Shown: positions 1 through 7,230, counted from the first letter of the stretch. The stretch is 14,274 nt of DNA from CAZHOV01 sp964534315 (GCA_964534315.1 CAZHOV010000144.1:1-14274), one strand, 5' to 3'. The notes: generated by a model not told the origin, from the letters alone. A program made the numbers and translations.

Positions 1-35
1 CGTAGCACGATTGTGGTCTTTAATTATTCCATTTT

Positions 36-584
36 ATGGGAACAAAAATATACACGAAAACCGGAGACCAAGGAGAAACCTCCCTATTTGGAGGAAAGCG
101 ATTGCCAAAAAATCATTGGCGAATCGAAGCCTATGGCACGGTTGACGAGCTGAATTCTTTCCTTGGGTTGCTCCGCGACACTATTGAACCCGACGGAGTG
201 AAAGAACTGCTAGGTGTTGTTCAGAATCAATTATTCAATATAGGCTCCAATCTGGCCATGGATCCAGATAAATCTTTTGACCTCCCTCAAGTTGAGGATT
301 TGCACATTACTCAATTGGAAAAGGCGATTGATCAAATGAACAGTGAGCTTCCTGAATTGAAAAACTTTATTCTTCCCGGTGGGCACCCGGTGGTTTCTTA
401 TTGCCATATAGCCCGCTGTGTTTGTCGCCGTGCTGAGCGTCGGCTGGTAGCTGTTAGCCTTGAAGAAAAAGTTGATCCTATTATGATCAAATATTTGAAT
501 CGCCTCTCCGATTACCTCTTCGTACTTGCCCGTAAATTGGGTAAAGATGTAGGGGCGGCAGAAGTGATTTGGAAACCTTCCTAA
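36..584 (+). CDS. PduO-type cob(I)yrinic acid a,c-diamide / cob(I)alamin adenosyltransferase
   Basis: This cytosolic enzyme transfers the 5'-deoxyadenosyl group of ATP to cob(I)alamin or a corrinoid precursor, making adenosylcobalamin. The 182-residue product has the usual PduO/MMAB length. Visible family features are the N-terminal ATP-binding signature with TKTGD at residues 7-11, the GTVDELNS segment at 34-41, FILPGG at 111-116, the arginine-rich CRRAERR helix at 130-136 (the region holding catalytic Arg and Glu residues in MMAB/PduO), and NRLSDYLFVLAR at 155-166 near the C-terminus. The ATG at 36 places the conserved N-terminal motif directly after the start, so the gene looks complete. 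The next gene lies 60 nt downstream on the same strand, so co-transcription is possible. No corrinoid enzyme or cobalamin riboswitch is visible nearby. The family call is firm; the exact substrate is inferred. Confidence 0.95.
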   Translation: MGTKIYTKTGDQGETSLFGGKRLPKNHWRIEAYGTVDELNSFLGLLRDTIEPDGVKELLGVVQNQLFNIGSNLAMDPDKSFDLPQVEDLHITQLEKAIDQMNSELPELKNFILPGGHPVVSYCHIARCVCRRAERRLVAVSLEEKVDPIMIKYLNRLSDYLFVLARKLGKDVGAAEVIWKPS

Positions 585-644
585 AGATTTAGCAACAATT
601 CTCTTATCTTTACAAGAAATGCATGTATTTCTAGTTCTAAATCT

Positions 645-2735
645 ATGGTAAAACAAGTGAAAAATACGGTAAAGCGGCTCCCTGATGTGCTCAAATATGC
701 TATTGTTATTCTGGTCATCGGATTTATCAGCTTGCTTTGCCCCAATCATATTCAATTCAAATATCAGTATGAAAAAGGGCAGCCCTGGAGATACGAGGCG
801 TTGGTTTCTCCATTCGATTTCGGTATTTTGAAAACAGATAAAGAAATTGATGCGGAACGTTCAGAATTACTTGATGAATTTAGTCCTTATTATGAATGGA
901 ATCCTTTGGTGGGGAAAGCTAAGAAAATTGAATTTGAAAAGGATTTTGAGCAGCAGTTAGAAATCTCCAGAAGCGATAACCTCTATGAGGATGTTTCCCG
1001 CAGACCTCAACGGTATAAAACGTATGGCACCGATTTGATTGGAAGAGTCTATCAAAGGGGGATCATACAGCTCAATCAATCCCATAAAGGAAAGGGAGAA
1101 AATTTTGTTATTAATATTTTAAAGGGAAATATTGCTCAGAAAAAAACGCTGGAAACCATTCCGACTACTGAAAAAGTAAATGCATGGATAAATGATTCCC
1201 TGTTTAATAGTAGACTGCCGGAAGCAGAATTTCTGATTCCCTTGTTTGAGAACGCTTTTGTTCCCAATATTTTCTATAATGATACCCTCACCAATAAGTT
1301 TAAGGCAGCAACCCTAGACGGCATATCAACCAGCAGGGGCAAAGTGGAAAGGGGAGAGACCATTGTCGAGAACGGGGAGCTAATTACAGAAGAGACTTAC
1401 CAAAAATTACGCTCTTTCGAAGAGCAATATAAACAGGAACTATCCGTCCAACGATCATACTGGGGTGTTTTTGGGGGATATATCTTATTGACCACCCTAA
1501 TTGTCTCTGTTTTCTTGTGGTATTTACAGTTTAATGAAAAAGCTGTTTTTAGCAGACTCAACCGGATTATTTTTATTTTTTCCTGGCTTATTATTTTCAG
1601 CTACCTAGTTTATGCGGTAGAGTCCATCACTATCCTTAGCGCTTATCTGATCCCTTTTTGTATAGCGCCAATCGTCATTAAGAATTTTTTCAATGAGCGG
1701 GTAGCTCTTTTTGCTCATTTGGTAATTATCTTGATTGCCAGTTTCCTGTCTAGCCTGGGCTACGAATTCACTTTTTTACAGATTCTGGCAGGTATTGTCG
1801 CGGTGCTCACGAATACTGAAACGCGCTACTGGTCAAGGTTCTTTCAATCGATGCTGCTCATTTTACTCACTTATGCGGTGGGGTATTTCGGATTATCACT
1901 CATTCAGGAGGGAATGGTACAAACCATTGATTACCGGATCTATGGCTTTCTTTTTCTTAATGTTTTATTCACCTTGCTTGCTTATCCGATTATTCCGCTG
2001 GTCGAGAAACTCTTCGGTTTTACCTCTTCTATCACACTCGCTGAGCTGACCGATCTAAATAGGCCGCTGCTTAAAGAACTGTCTATAAAAGCGCCGGGTA
2101 CTTTTCAGCATTCTCTCCAAGTTGCTAACCTCTCTGAATCTGCTGCTTCCAAGATCGGTGCCAATGCATTGCTGGTAAAAGCCGCTGCCTTATACCACGA
2201 TATTGGTAAAATGAAAAACCCCGTATACTTTATTGAAAATCAAAGTGGGACTAACCCACACGATGATATGGATTATTTGGAAAGTGCGCGCTTTATCATT
2301 GATCATGTTCCGGAAGGCGTAAAAATTGCCAAGAAATACCGGATTCCGAATCTGCTGACTAATTTCATCAAAACCCATCATGGAACGACCAGGGTGGAAT
2401 ATTTCTACCGAAATTTTGTGAATGCCAATCCAGAACGCCAGTTCGATGAAAGTCTCTTCCGATATCCGGGGCCCAAGCCCAGTTCTAAGGAAGAAACCAT
2501 CCTAATGATCGCCGATTCGCTAGAAGCTGCCTGTAAAAGCCTAAAAAACCCTACCGGCCAAGACCTCGACCAACTCATCGATAAAATCATAAACGGAAAA
2601 ATTAGCCAAGGTCAACTCGAAGATTCCGAACTCACCTTCGAAGAACTAGATATCTGCACCGAAGAATTTCGAAAAATCCTCCGCTCTATCCATCACGTGC
2701 GCATAGAATACCCCGAAGAGAAGGTTGAGAATTAG
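645..2735 (+). CDS. PgpH-like 7TM receptor with cytoplasmic HD (HDIG) phosphohydrolase domain
   Basis: This is an inner-membrane HD-family phosphohydrolase of the 7TMR-HD class, whose characterised member PgpH hydrolyses cyclic di-AMP. Domain order in the 696 residues: one N-terminal membrane helix (about 16-31), a large extracytoplasmic 7TMR-HDED-type domain (about 40-270), seven hydrophobic segments between about 273 and 452, then a cytoplasmic HD domain (about 480-680). The HD metal-ligand set appears complete: H489 in the FQHSL motif, H518-D519 followed by IGK, H554, H578-H579 and D624 in IADSLEAA. These match the spacing in Listeria PgpH. The ATG at 645 gives a short basic tail before the first helix, consistent with membrane topology. 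The substrate is inferred from the family and no diadenylate cyclase is in view. A hairpin at 2802-2832 lies downstream, before the convergent gene. Confidence 0.93.
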   Translation: MVKQVKNTVKRLPDVLKYAIVILVIGFISLLCPNHIQFKYQYEKGQPWRYEALVSPFDFGILKTDKEIDAERSELLDEFSPYYEWNPLVGKAKKIEFEKDFEQQLEISRSDNLYEDVSRRPQRYKTYGTDLIGRVYQRGIIQLNQSHKGKGENFVINILKGNIAQKKTLETIPTTEKVNAWINDSLFNSRLPEAEFLIPLFENAFVPNIFYNDTLTNKFKAATLDGISTSRGKVERGETIVENGELITEETYQKLRSFEEQYKQELSVQRSYWGVFGGYILLTTLIVSVFLWYLQFNEKAVFSRLNRIIFIFSWLIIFSYLVYAVESITILSAYLIPFCIAPIVIKNFFNERVALFAHLVIILIASFLSSLGYEFTFLQILAGIVAVLTNTETRYWSRFFQSMLLILLTYAVGYFGLSLIQEGMVQTIDYRIYGFLFLNVLFTLLAYPIIPLVEKLFGFTSSITLAELTDLNRPLLKELSIKAPGTFQHSLQVANLSESAASKIGANALLVKAAALYHDIGKMKNPVYFIENQSGTNPHDDMDYLESARFIIDHVPEGVKIAKKYRIPNLLTNFIKTHHGTTRVEYFYRNFVNANPERQFDESLFRYPGPKPSSKEETILMIADSLEAACKSLKNPTGQDLDQLIDKIINGKISQGQLEDSELTFEELDICTEEFRKILRSIHHVRIEYPEEKVEN

Positions 2736-2750
2736 CCAGTAGCAGTGGGG

Positions 2751-2798
2751 AATGTGCAATGTGCAATTAAGAATGAGTAATTAAGAATTAAGAATGAA
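2751..2798. repeat. Intergenic low-complexity repeat (TGCAAT / AATTAAGAAT words)
   Basis: The stretch is built from repeated words: AATGTGCA is followed by an overlapping ATGTGCAAT, then three near-copies of AATTAAGAAT. Its reverse complement strongly resembles the stretch at 7326-7358 in another intergenic gap, so both look like one family of filler repeat. Similar words are common between genes in Bacteroidota; no function is known to me. Confidence 0.6.
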
Positions 2799-2801
2799 TT
2801 T

Positions 2802-2832
2802 AATGGTTGAAAATCTTCGATTTTCAACCATT
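2802..2832. terminator. Perfect 14-bp stem-loop between convergent genes, possible bidirectional terminator
   Basis: AATGGTTGAAAATC (2802-2815) pairs perfectly with GATTTTCAACCATT (2819-2832) around a TTC loop. It lies 66 nt after the stop of the HD-phosphohydrolase gene and just past the stop of the minus-strand DUF5522 gene. There is no T-run after it on the plus strand. On the minus strand it is followed by a moderately T-rich stretch, so it would work better as the terminator of the minus-strand genes. Its right arm overlaps the first unit of the adjoining tandem repeat. The structure is certain; its role is inferred. Confidence 0.55.
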
Positions 2833-2905
2833 GCACCTTCCTCATTGCACCTTCCTCATTGCACCTTCCTCATTGCACCTTCCTCATTGCACCTTCCTCA
2901 TTGCA
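2829..2905. repeat. 14-bp tandem repeat, five perfect copies plus a half copy
   Basis: The unit CATTGCACCTTCCT occurs five times without mismatch (2829-2842, 2843-2856, 2857-2870, 2871-2884, 2885-2898), followed by a partial CATTGCA (2899-2905). The rightmost units are also the 3' end of the minus-strand DUF5522 gene: its last five residues and TGA stop lie inside the repeat. Because the stop falls at the first repeat junction reached, gain or loss of further units would not change the protein. The arrangement suggests slippage expansion. Confidence 0.95.
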
Positions 2906-3057
2906 TACGGGCAATGCCTGCAATTGTTTTTGCAACAATAACCTCTATTTTTCAGATAAAGGGCTGTAAAGACAAACAGGCCATTTTCGATATAATAATG
3001 TTTTCCTTCTATGAGTTTAGAAGGGTTTTTATCCTTTTTGGTCTTATTTTTTGGCAT
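2884..3057 (-). CDS. DUF5522 family small cysteine-rich protein
   Basis: This is a small protein of about 57 residues that fits the DUF5522 pattern: a lysine-rich N-terminus, an HYYIENGLFVFTALYL core, then the signature RGYCCKNNCRHCPY. The four closely spaced cysteines with the neighbouring histidine suggest metal binding, but the family has no established function. I chose the ATG at 3057. An in-frame TTG at 3081 would add eight residues (65 in total) and cannot be excluded. The C-terminal MRKVQ and the stop are encoded by the 14-bp tandem repeat, so the tail after the CPY motif may be a product of repeat growth. The gene follows the DUF6580 gene on the same strand with an 85-nt gap and may share its transcript. 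Confidence 0.82.
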   Translation of the reverse strand: MPKNKTKKDKNPSKLIEGKHYYIENGLFVFTALYLKNRGYCCKNNCRHCPYAMRKVQ

Positions 3058-3142
3058 CTCAATAGGAGCTTTGTGGCGCAATCGGATGCAACCAGTTAGT
3101 TAAGCTACTTTTCAACTTGATCTTACCTTTGGAAGCTGTCAA

Positions 3143-3706
3143 TTATGCATTTGCCGGACGCAGAATCGGATATTGACGAGTCAATAATTCGAAAGCTCCA
3201 AAAAGTAATGAAGTGTAAAACAAGTCACCTGCAACGGTGTTCCAAAAGAATGGAATGCCAGCCTCGTAACAAGCCATTAGTCCGGCTATATTTTGTGGGT
3301 AAAAGGCGCTGCCTAGCCAGACAAAAAAGTTGGAAACCAAAAAGAAAATAGCGGAAGCACCGAGACTACCGACCAGTAGACGACCAGGTTTGACCTTTTT
3401 TAGTAATACCATTCCAAAAACAACGATTAATGCAAAGCCAATATAGACCCCTAGGTTTCCCAAAAACTGGAATCCCTCATAATAGGCTGCATATACGATG
3501 TTGTTCAGCAGCAAGTCGCTAATCCAAAGTGCTGCGAATGGAATAATAAAAGCCCAATATTTACGAGTGAAGTAGGCTGCCCCAAAGAGCGCCATTCCGC
3601 CTATGGGCGTAAAATTGTACCAATGAGGGATTAGCCGGCTTAAAGCAGCAAAAAGAATAAATACGGCTATCAAGCTAAAACGAAGATTTATTTTTTTTTC
3701 TGGCAT
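3143..3706 (-). CDS. DUF6580 family putative membrane transport protein
   Basis: This is a 187-residue integral membrane protein with about five or six hydrophobic segments (roughly 10-25, 33-47, 51-68, 85-102, 110-131 and 155-172). Family signatures are SRLIPHWYNFTPIGGMALFG at 23-42, ISDLLL at 62-67, SNFFVWL at 125-131, and a C-terminal block with CYEAGIPFF followed by NTVAGDLFYT at 146-165. As I recall, the family is described as putative transport proteins resembling small substrate-binding membrane subunits. No substrate is established, and nothing here identifies one. The start at 3706 puts a short basic tail before the first helix. The gene is divergent from the M1 peptidase gene across 136 bp, which must hold both promoters. 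The DUF5522 gene follows downstream. Confidence 0.8.
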   Translation of the reverse strand: MPEKKINLRFSLIAVFILFAALSRLIPHWYNFTPIGGMALFGAAYFTRKYWAFIIPFAALWISDLLLNNIVYAAYYEGFQFLGNLGVYIGFALIVVFGMVLLKKVKPGRLLVGSLGASAIFFLVSNFFVWLGSAFYPQNIAGLMACYEAGIPFFWNTVAGDLFYTSLLFGAFELLTRQYPILRPANA

Positions 3707-3842
3707 ATTTTGAAAATATTTGACCGAATTATAGTGTTTTTGTGATTAGCAACCAAAATAGGCTGCCTAATATAGTAAACAATAAATAAAATTTCCAGTT
3801 GCAAATTAAGTAAAATTAAGTTCTCTAATCAAATCTTGACCT

Positions 3843-5705
3843 ATGTATAAACAGTTCTTTCGAATATTTTCGGTTTTTTTTGTGGTCTTTTGCGCTTTTT
3901 CAGTTTCTGCCCAACCGGATCGCTGGCAGCAGCGTGCGGAATATGACATGGATATCGATTTTAATGTAAACACGCATCAATTTAACGGCAAACAAAAAAT
4001 AGTTTATTATAACAACTCTCCGGATACGCTCAAAAGGGTATTCTATCATTTGTATTTCAATGCTTTCCAACCGGGAAGCATGATGGATATCCGTTCGAGA
4101 ACTATCATGGACCCTGACTTCCGTGTGGCTTCTCGCATTAAAACGTTGAAGGATGATGAAATAGGGTTTCATGAAGTCTTGTATTTCAAACAAGATGGTC
4201 AAGATGCTCAATTTGAGACCGTTGGTACTATTCTGGAGGTAGAGCTGGCAAAGCCCATCATGCCAAACAGCAAAACCGTCCTGGAGATGGAGTTTGAATC
4301 TCAGGTTCCTGTACAGGTGCGCCGTTCGGGCCGCGACAACGCCGAAGGTATTTCGTACTCGATGTCGCAGTGGTACCCTAAGTTGTGTGAATATGACTAT
4401 CAGGGCTGGCATGCCAATCCTTATGTCGGCCGTGAATTCTATGGTGTCTGGAGTGACTTCGATGTTAAAATCGCTATAGATAAAGACTACATCATCGGGG
4501 CAACCGGCTACCTTCAAAATAAAGAAGAAATTGGTTTTGGCTACAACGGTGATAGCCAGGAAGGTGCCCCGGTAAAAGGAGGTAAGCGCACCTATCATTT
4601 CTTTGCGCCCGATGTACATGATTTTGTCTGGGGCGCCGATCCTGACTATAAGCATACTTCTCAAAAGGCAGAAAACGGCCCCATGATGCACTTTTTCTTC
4701 CAGGAAACGGAGGACGATGCCGACGAATGGGCCCGCCTGCCAGACATTATGAATGAAGCTTTTAAGTTTATTAATAAAAAATACGGAAAGTATCCTTACG
4801 AGCAATACTCTTTTATTCAAGGCGGCGACGGTGGTATGGAATACCCTATGGCTACTTTAATTACGGGAAATCGGACGTTACCAAGCCTGGTTGGCGTTTC
4901 GGTACACGAACTCATGCATAGCTGGTACCAGATGCTTTTGGGAACTAATGAAAGTTTGTACCCCTGGATGGATGAAGGCTTCACCAGCTTTGCCACTGCC
5001 GAAGTGATGAACTACCTGCGCTCAGAAGGTTTATTGCCAGGAAAAGCACAAAAGTATCCGTGGAAAGGTTCGTATACCGGCTATTTTAATATTGCTCAAA
5101 GTGAGTTTGAGCAACCGCTTTCTACCCACGCCGATCACTACAACACCAATCAAGCTTATTGGGTAGGGGCTTATTCCAAAGGAGCTGTCTTTTTAGCTCA
5201 GCTACAATATGTCATCGGCAAGCAGGCTTTTGATAGAGGCATGCTTGAATACTTCAAAACCTGGAGTTTTAAGCATCCTAATGACAACGATTTTATCCGG
5301 GTGATGGAAAAAGTCTCCGGCCTTGAGCTGGACTGGTATAAAGAGTATTTTGTATATACCACTTATACTATTGATTATGGAATAAAAGAAATAAAACCTG
5401 CTGGCAAAGGGAAGGCAATAGTTGTATTGGAGCGATTGCAGCCCATGCCTATGCCTATTGATCTGTTGGTTACTTACCAGGATGATAGCCAGGAAATGAT
5501 CCATATCCCTTTACGTATCATGAGAGGGGAGAAGCCGCAGGAAAATGATGCTCTACCCTACACAATAGCAACAGACTGGCCCTGGACGAACCCAGAATAT
5601 GAACTTCAACTCAGTAAAGGAGCCAACCAGGTCAAATCAATTGAAATTGATCCGACCGGTAGATTGGCAGATATAAACTCGGAAAATAATGTTTTTCCTA
5701 GATAG
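3843..5705 (+). CDS. Secreted M1 family metallopeptidase (gluzincin aminopeptidase-like)
   Basis: This is a zinc metallopeptidase of family M1, expected to remove N-terminal residues from peptides outside the cytoplasm. The 620-residue product begins with a signal peptide (about 1-23, ending VSA before QPDRW), then an M1 N-terminal beta-saddle domain. The catalytic domain carries the zinc site HELMH at 355-359 with the third ligand E378 eighteen residues on, in DEGF, giving the canonical HExxH-x18-E. The substrate-anchoring motif is GGMEYP at 330-335, in place of the GxMEN of classical aminopeptidases. Y444 in AYSKGA is the likely transition-state tyrosine. The C-terminus (ending NNVFPR) has no T9SS sorting domain, so it is probably periplasmic or released by another route. 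The ATG at 3843 is supported by the signal peptide. A compound palindrome overlaps its stop codon and an intrinsic terminator follows. Confidence 0.95.
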   Translation: MYKQFFRIFSVFFVVFCAFSVSAQPDRWQQRAEYDMDIDFNVNTHQFNGKQKIVYYNNSPDTLKRVFYHLYFNAFQPGSMMDIRSRTIMDPDFRVASRIKTLKDDEIGFHEVLYFKQDGQDAQFETVGTILEVELAKPIMPNSKTVLEMEFESQVPVQVRRSGRDNAEGISYSMSQWYPKLCEYDYQGWHANPYVGREFYGVWSDFDVKIAIDKDYIIGATGYLQNKEEIGFGYNGDSQEGAPVKGGKRTYHFFAPDVHDFVWGADPDYKHTSQKAENGPMMHFFFQETEDDADEWARLPDIMNEAFKFINKKYGKYPYEQYSFIQGGDGGMEYPMATLITGNRTLPSLVGVSVHELMHSWYQMLLGTNESLYPWMDEGFTSFATAEVMNYLRSEGLLPGKAQKYPWKGSYTGYFNIAQSEFEQPLSTHADHYNTNQAYWVGAYSKGAVFLAQLQYVIGKQAFDRGMLEYFKTWSFKHPNDNDFIRVMEKVSGLELDWYKEYFVYTTYTIDYGIKEIKPAGKGKAIVVLERLQPMPMPIDLLVTYQDDSQEMIHIPLRIMRGEKPQENDALPYTIATDWPWTNPEYELQLSKGANQVKSIEIDPTGRLADINSENNVFPR

Positions 5706-5772
5706 GTGGAGTACACCTAAAGATGCCAAGCACCTCCAAGGTGATAGGCATCTACAGGTGTACTCCACCTAT
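5702..5772. repeat. 71-nt compound palindrome, REP-like hairpin overlapping a stop codon
   Basis: The outer arms ATAGGTGGAGTACACCT (5702-5718) and AGGTGTACTCCACCTAT (5756-5772) pair over 17 bp without mismatch. Inside, AGATGCC (5721-5727) pairs with GGCATCT (5747-5753), and CACCT (5731-5735) pairs with AGGTG (5739-5743) around CCA. Each outer arm can also fold on itself through AGGTG/CACCT, so the same sequence offers one long hairpin or three small ones. The TAG of the M1 gene lies within the left arm. The form recalls REP/BIME-type elements or a transcript-end stabiliser; which one is unknown. Confidence 0.85.
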
Positions 5773-5776
5773 AAAG

Positions 5777-5811
5777 AAAAGAGCGAAGGAACCTAATCCT
5801 TCGCTCTTTTT
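5777..5811 (+). terminator. Rho-independent terminator after the M1 peptidase gene
   Basis: AAAAGAGCGAAGGA (5777-5790) pairs with TCCTTCGCTCTTTT (5797-5810) around the loop ACCTAA. The GC-rich core is followed by a T-run. A matching A-rich left arm also makes it a plausible terminator for transcripts coming from the opposite, convergent side. It lies 71 nt after the M1 stop. Confidence 0.9.
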
Positions 5812-6162
5812 ACCCGATTTTTTAAAATTAATTTAGAATAATTACCTAATAACCTAAAAACCATTTAACCAAAAAACAATTACAAAGTGCTTTAAAGGTA
5901 AAATAAAGAAGGGTAACTAGGGAATGTTTTTAAAAAAAATCTTTGATTTAGTCTTTTTTGATAAAGTGCATGCTTTTCGTAAGTAATTGTAAAACAACAT
6001 TAAAGCTATTGTTAACATCGTCTATTGATGTCATTTTTTTTTAAAGAAACCAACTTTGCTCGAATGATAATAGGCCTTTTTTAGTAAAACTCCTTCAGAT
6101 ATTGTAATTATCGAAGAAAAGTGAAATAATATTTCGTTTTTAAAAGTTGTCATTACCTATCC
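5812..6162. other. AT-rich intergenic gap, no gene recognised
   Basis: These 351 bp lie between the terminator of the M1 gene and the stop of a convergent minus-strand gene. The stretch is strongly AT-rich with several T-runs and A-runs. I found no convincing reading frame, tRNA-like fold, palindrome or riboswitch pattern. Neither flanking gene starts here, so no promoter is required unless an unrecognised small RNA is present. Confidence 0.6.
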
Positions 6163-6465
6163 TCAGTGTTCACTCAACGCCTCGATCAACTCCTTACATC
6201 CACCCTTTGACAGATAGTTGGTATGATCTTCAATCGAATCAAAGTGCTTACCACAAATCTTATGGCAGCGCATTTCACCTCCAGTAACCTGTTTAAACCG
6301 TTCTAATGCTGCTTTTGCTGCCGGATTGGAAAGCATGGCTTTCTTATTATGTGCTATATTATGCCCAAATTCACGGTTAAGTAAGTAAAAAAAGGTATGT
6401 GAACAACTTCCTTTTTCCCAAAAGACTTTTCGGGTATCGTTTTGAGGGGTTTCTGAATTTTTCAT
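6163..6465 (-). CDS. Short C_GCAxxG_C_C-like cysteine-rich protein
   Basis: This 100-residue protein resembles part of the C_GCAxxG_C_C family as I recall it in Bacteroidota. The N-terminal FWEKGSCSHTFFYLLNREFGH (about 15-35) matches the opening of that group, and the C-terminal part with RCHKIC (66-71) and GGCKELIEAL (88-97) matches its cysteine-rich end. The middle, where family members have a GI..GxxCGMLWGA-type redox or metal-binding stretch, is missing; the sequence passes straight from NPAAKAALERF to the C-terminal part. Cysteines are at 21, 67, 71 and 90. It may be an internally shortened but working protein, a decayed relative, or a separate small family. No function is established. 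The ATG at 6465 gives the full visible homology. The TspO gene lies upstream on the same strand across 219 bp. Confidence 0.65.
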   Translation of the reverse strand: MKNSETPQNDTRKVFWEKGSCSHTFFYLLNREFGHNIAHNKKAMLSNPAAKAALERFKQVTGGEMRCHKICGKHFDSIEDHTNYLSKGGCKELIEALSEH

Positions 6466-6560
6466 TTTTCAAGGGTTTTCTTCAGCATAAGATACTATCT
6501 CCCAGGAAAAAAGTACAGGGGAATTGTTTGACGGACAGATGATTTTTGTCAGTAGCAAAG

Positions 6561-6590
6561 GTTCTCGCAGAGGCGCCAAGATCGCAAAGG
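6561..6590. repeat. Dispersed-type intergenic motif (CGCA-GAGGCGCCAAG-ATCGCAAAGG)
   Basis: The stretch TCGCAGAGGCGCCAAGATCG followed by CAAAGG is made of three offset CGCA/GCCAAG/GCAAAG words. It resembles the GCAAAGGCGCAAAG-type filler repeat I associate with spaces between genes in Bacteroidota. Only one copy is present in this window, so its repeat nature rests on recognition alone. Confidence 0.4.
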
Positions 6591-6655
6591 AAAGTTCTTT
6601 TTCTGTTCCTTTAAGAAATTTTCTTAATCTTTATTATATATAAATATTCGATTTT

Positions 6656-6683
6656 CGTTAAGTCGTTAAGTCGTTAAGTCGTT
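6656..6683. repeat. 8-bp tandem repeat CGTTAAGT, three and a half copies
   Basis: CGTTAAGT is repeated exactly at 6656-6663, 6664-6671 and 6672-6679, with CGTT at 6680-6683. It ends one base before the TAG stop codon (6685-6687) of the minus-strand TspO gene, so it lies at the very start of that gene's 3' untranslated region. Confidence 0.9.
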
Positions 6684-6684
6684 C

Positions 6685-7143
6685 CTAATTATTTAGCAGA
6701 ACATACCCATTCAGCGAGGTAGCGATCAGCAACCAAATCAGGTAGGGAAAGATCAGTAGGGACAACCATTTCAATGGGGACCAATAGAAGAAGAGCAGAA
6801 ACCCAATAAGTAGCGTCAGCCCTGAAATGGTCACCATTCCCAGCCCCACCTGCTGGAAATAAAAGAATACCGGATTCCAGGCAATATTAAGTACCACTGC
6901 CAAGGCAAACAAGATCGTTAATAACACCCGATTTTCGACTTTCGGCCACAAGTAGGCCATATACACTGAAAAGCAGATCATAATAAGTGTCCAGGCCGCC
7001 CCAAATACCCAACCAGGCGGGGTCCAGGGGGCTTTGTTGAGCTCAGCATACCAGTCAGAAGAAACGCCGCTATTAGTGAAAATACTTCCAATAGCAAGCC
7101 CCGTAAAATTGATGATCAAAAAAATGATGATTCTGGCTATCAT
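6685..7143 (-). CDS. tspO: TspO/MBR family tryptophan-rich sensory protein
   Basis: This is a five-helix membrane protein of the TspO/peripheral benzodiazepine receptor family, which binds porphyrins and related ligands and is linked to stress and tetrapyrrole handling. The 152-residue length is typical. Family motifs are WYAELNKAPWTPPGWVFGAA at 31-50 followed by W51, LNIAWNPVFF at 85-94, and PYLIWLLIATSLN at 133-145. Hydrophobic segments fall at about 3-23, 45-65, 73-93, 101-120 and 126-148. The ATG at 7143 starts directly at the first helix, as usual in the family. It lies between two minus-strand genes with gaps of over 200 bp, so it is probably transcribed separately. The only heme-linked gene in the window, the DyP peroxidase, is distant and on the other strand. 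Confidence 0.95.
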   Translation of the reverse strand: MIARIIIFLIINFTGLAIGSIFTNSGVSSDWYAELNKAPWTPPGWVFGAAWTLIMICFSVYMAYLWPKVENRVLLTILFALAVVLNIAWNPVFFYFQQVGLGMVTISGLTLLIGFLLFFYWSPLKWLSLLIFPYLIWLLIATSLNGYVLLNN

Positions 7144-7230
7144 AGGTTTAATTTTTTACGAAGTAGTCCGTTAGTCACTAATTATTGTTGAACTTTGGAA
7201 CTATTGAAAAAAATAAAATTATTCTTATCC

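Noticed and set aside
231..755. Minus-strand reading frame of 174 codons across the first two genes
   Set aside because: It overlaps two firmly identified genes and has no recognisable motif.
2829..2905. Possible CRISPR-like array
   Set aside because: The 14-bp units are directly adjacent, with no spacers and no cas genes, so this is a simple tandem repeat.
2794..3099. Plus-strand reading frame of 101 codons through the tandem repeat
   Set aside because: Its repetitive start comes from the tandem array, and the opposite strand carries the recognisable DUF5522 gene.
3124..3131. TACCTTTG, a match to the Bacteroidota -7 promoter consensus on the plus strand
   Set aside because: There is no TTTG at the proper distance upstream, and no plus-strand gene follows nearby; both adjacent genes are on the minus strand.
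36..3706. Cobalamin gene cluster linking the adenosyltransferase with the DUF6580 membrane protein
   Set aside because: The genes are on opposite strands with unrelated genes between them, no cobalamin riboswitch is visible, and the DUF6580 substrate is unknown.
3900..4820. Long minus-strand reading frame of 306 codons inside the M1 gene
   Set aside because: It is fully antisense to a well-supported metallopeptidase and shows no family features of its own.
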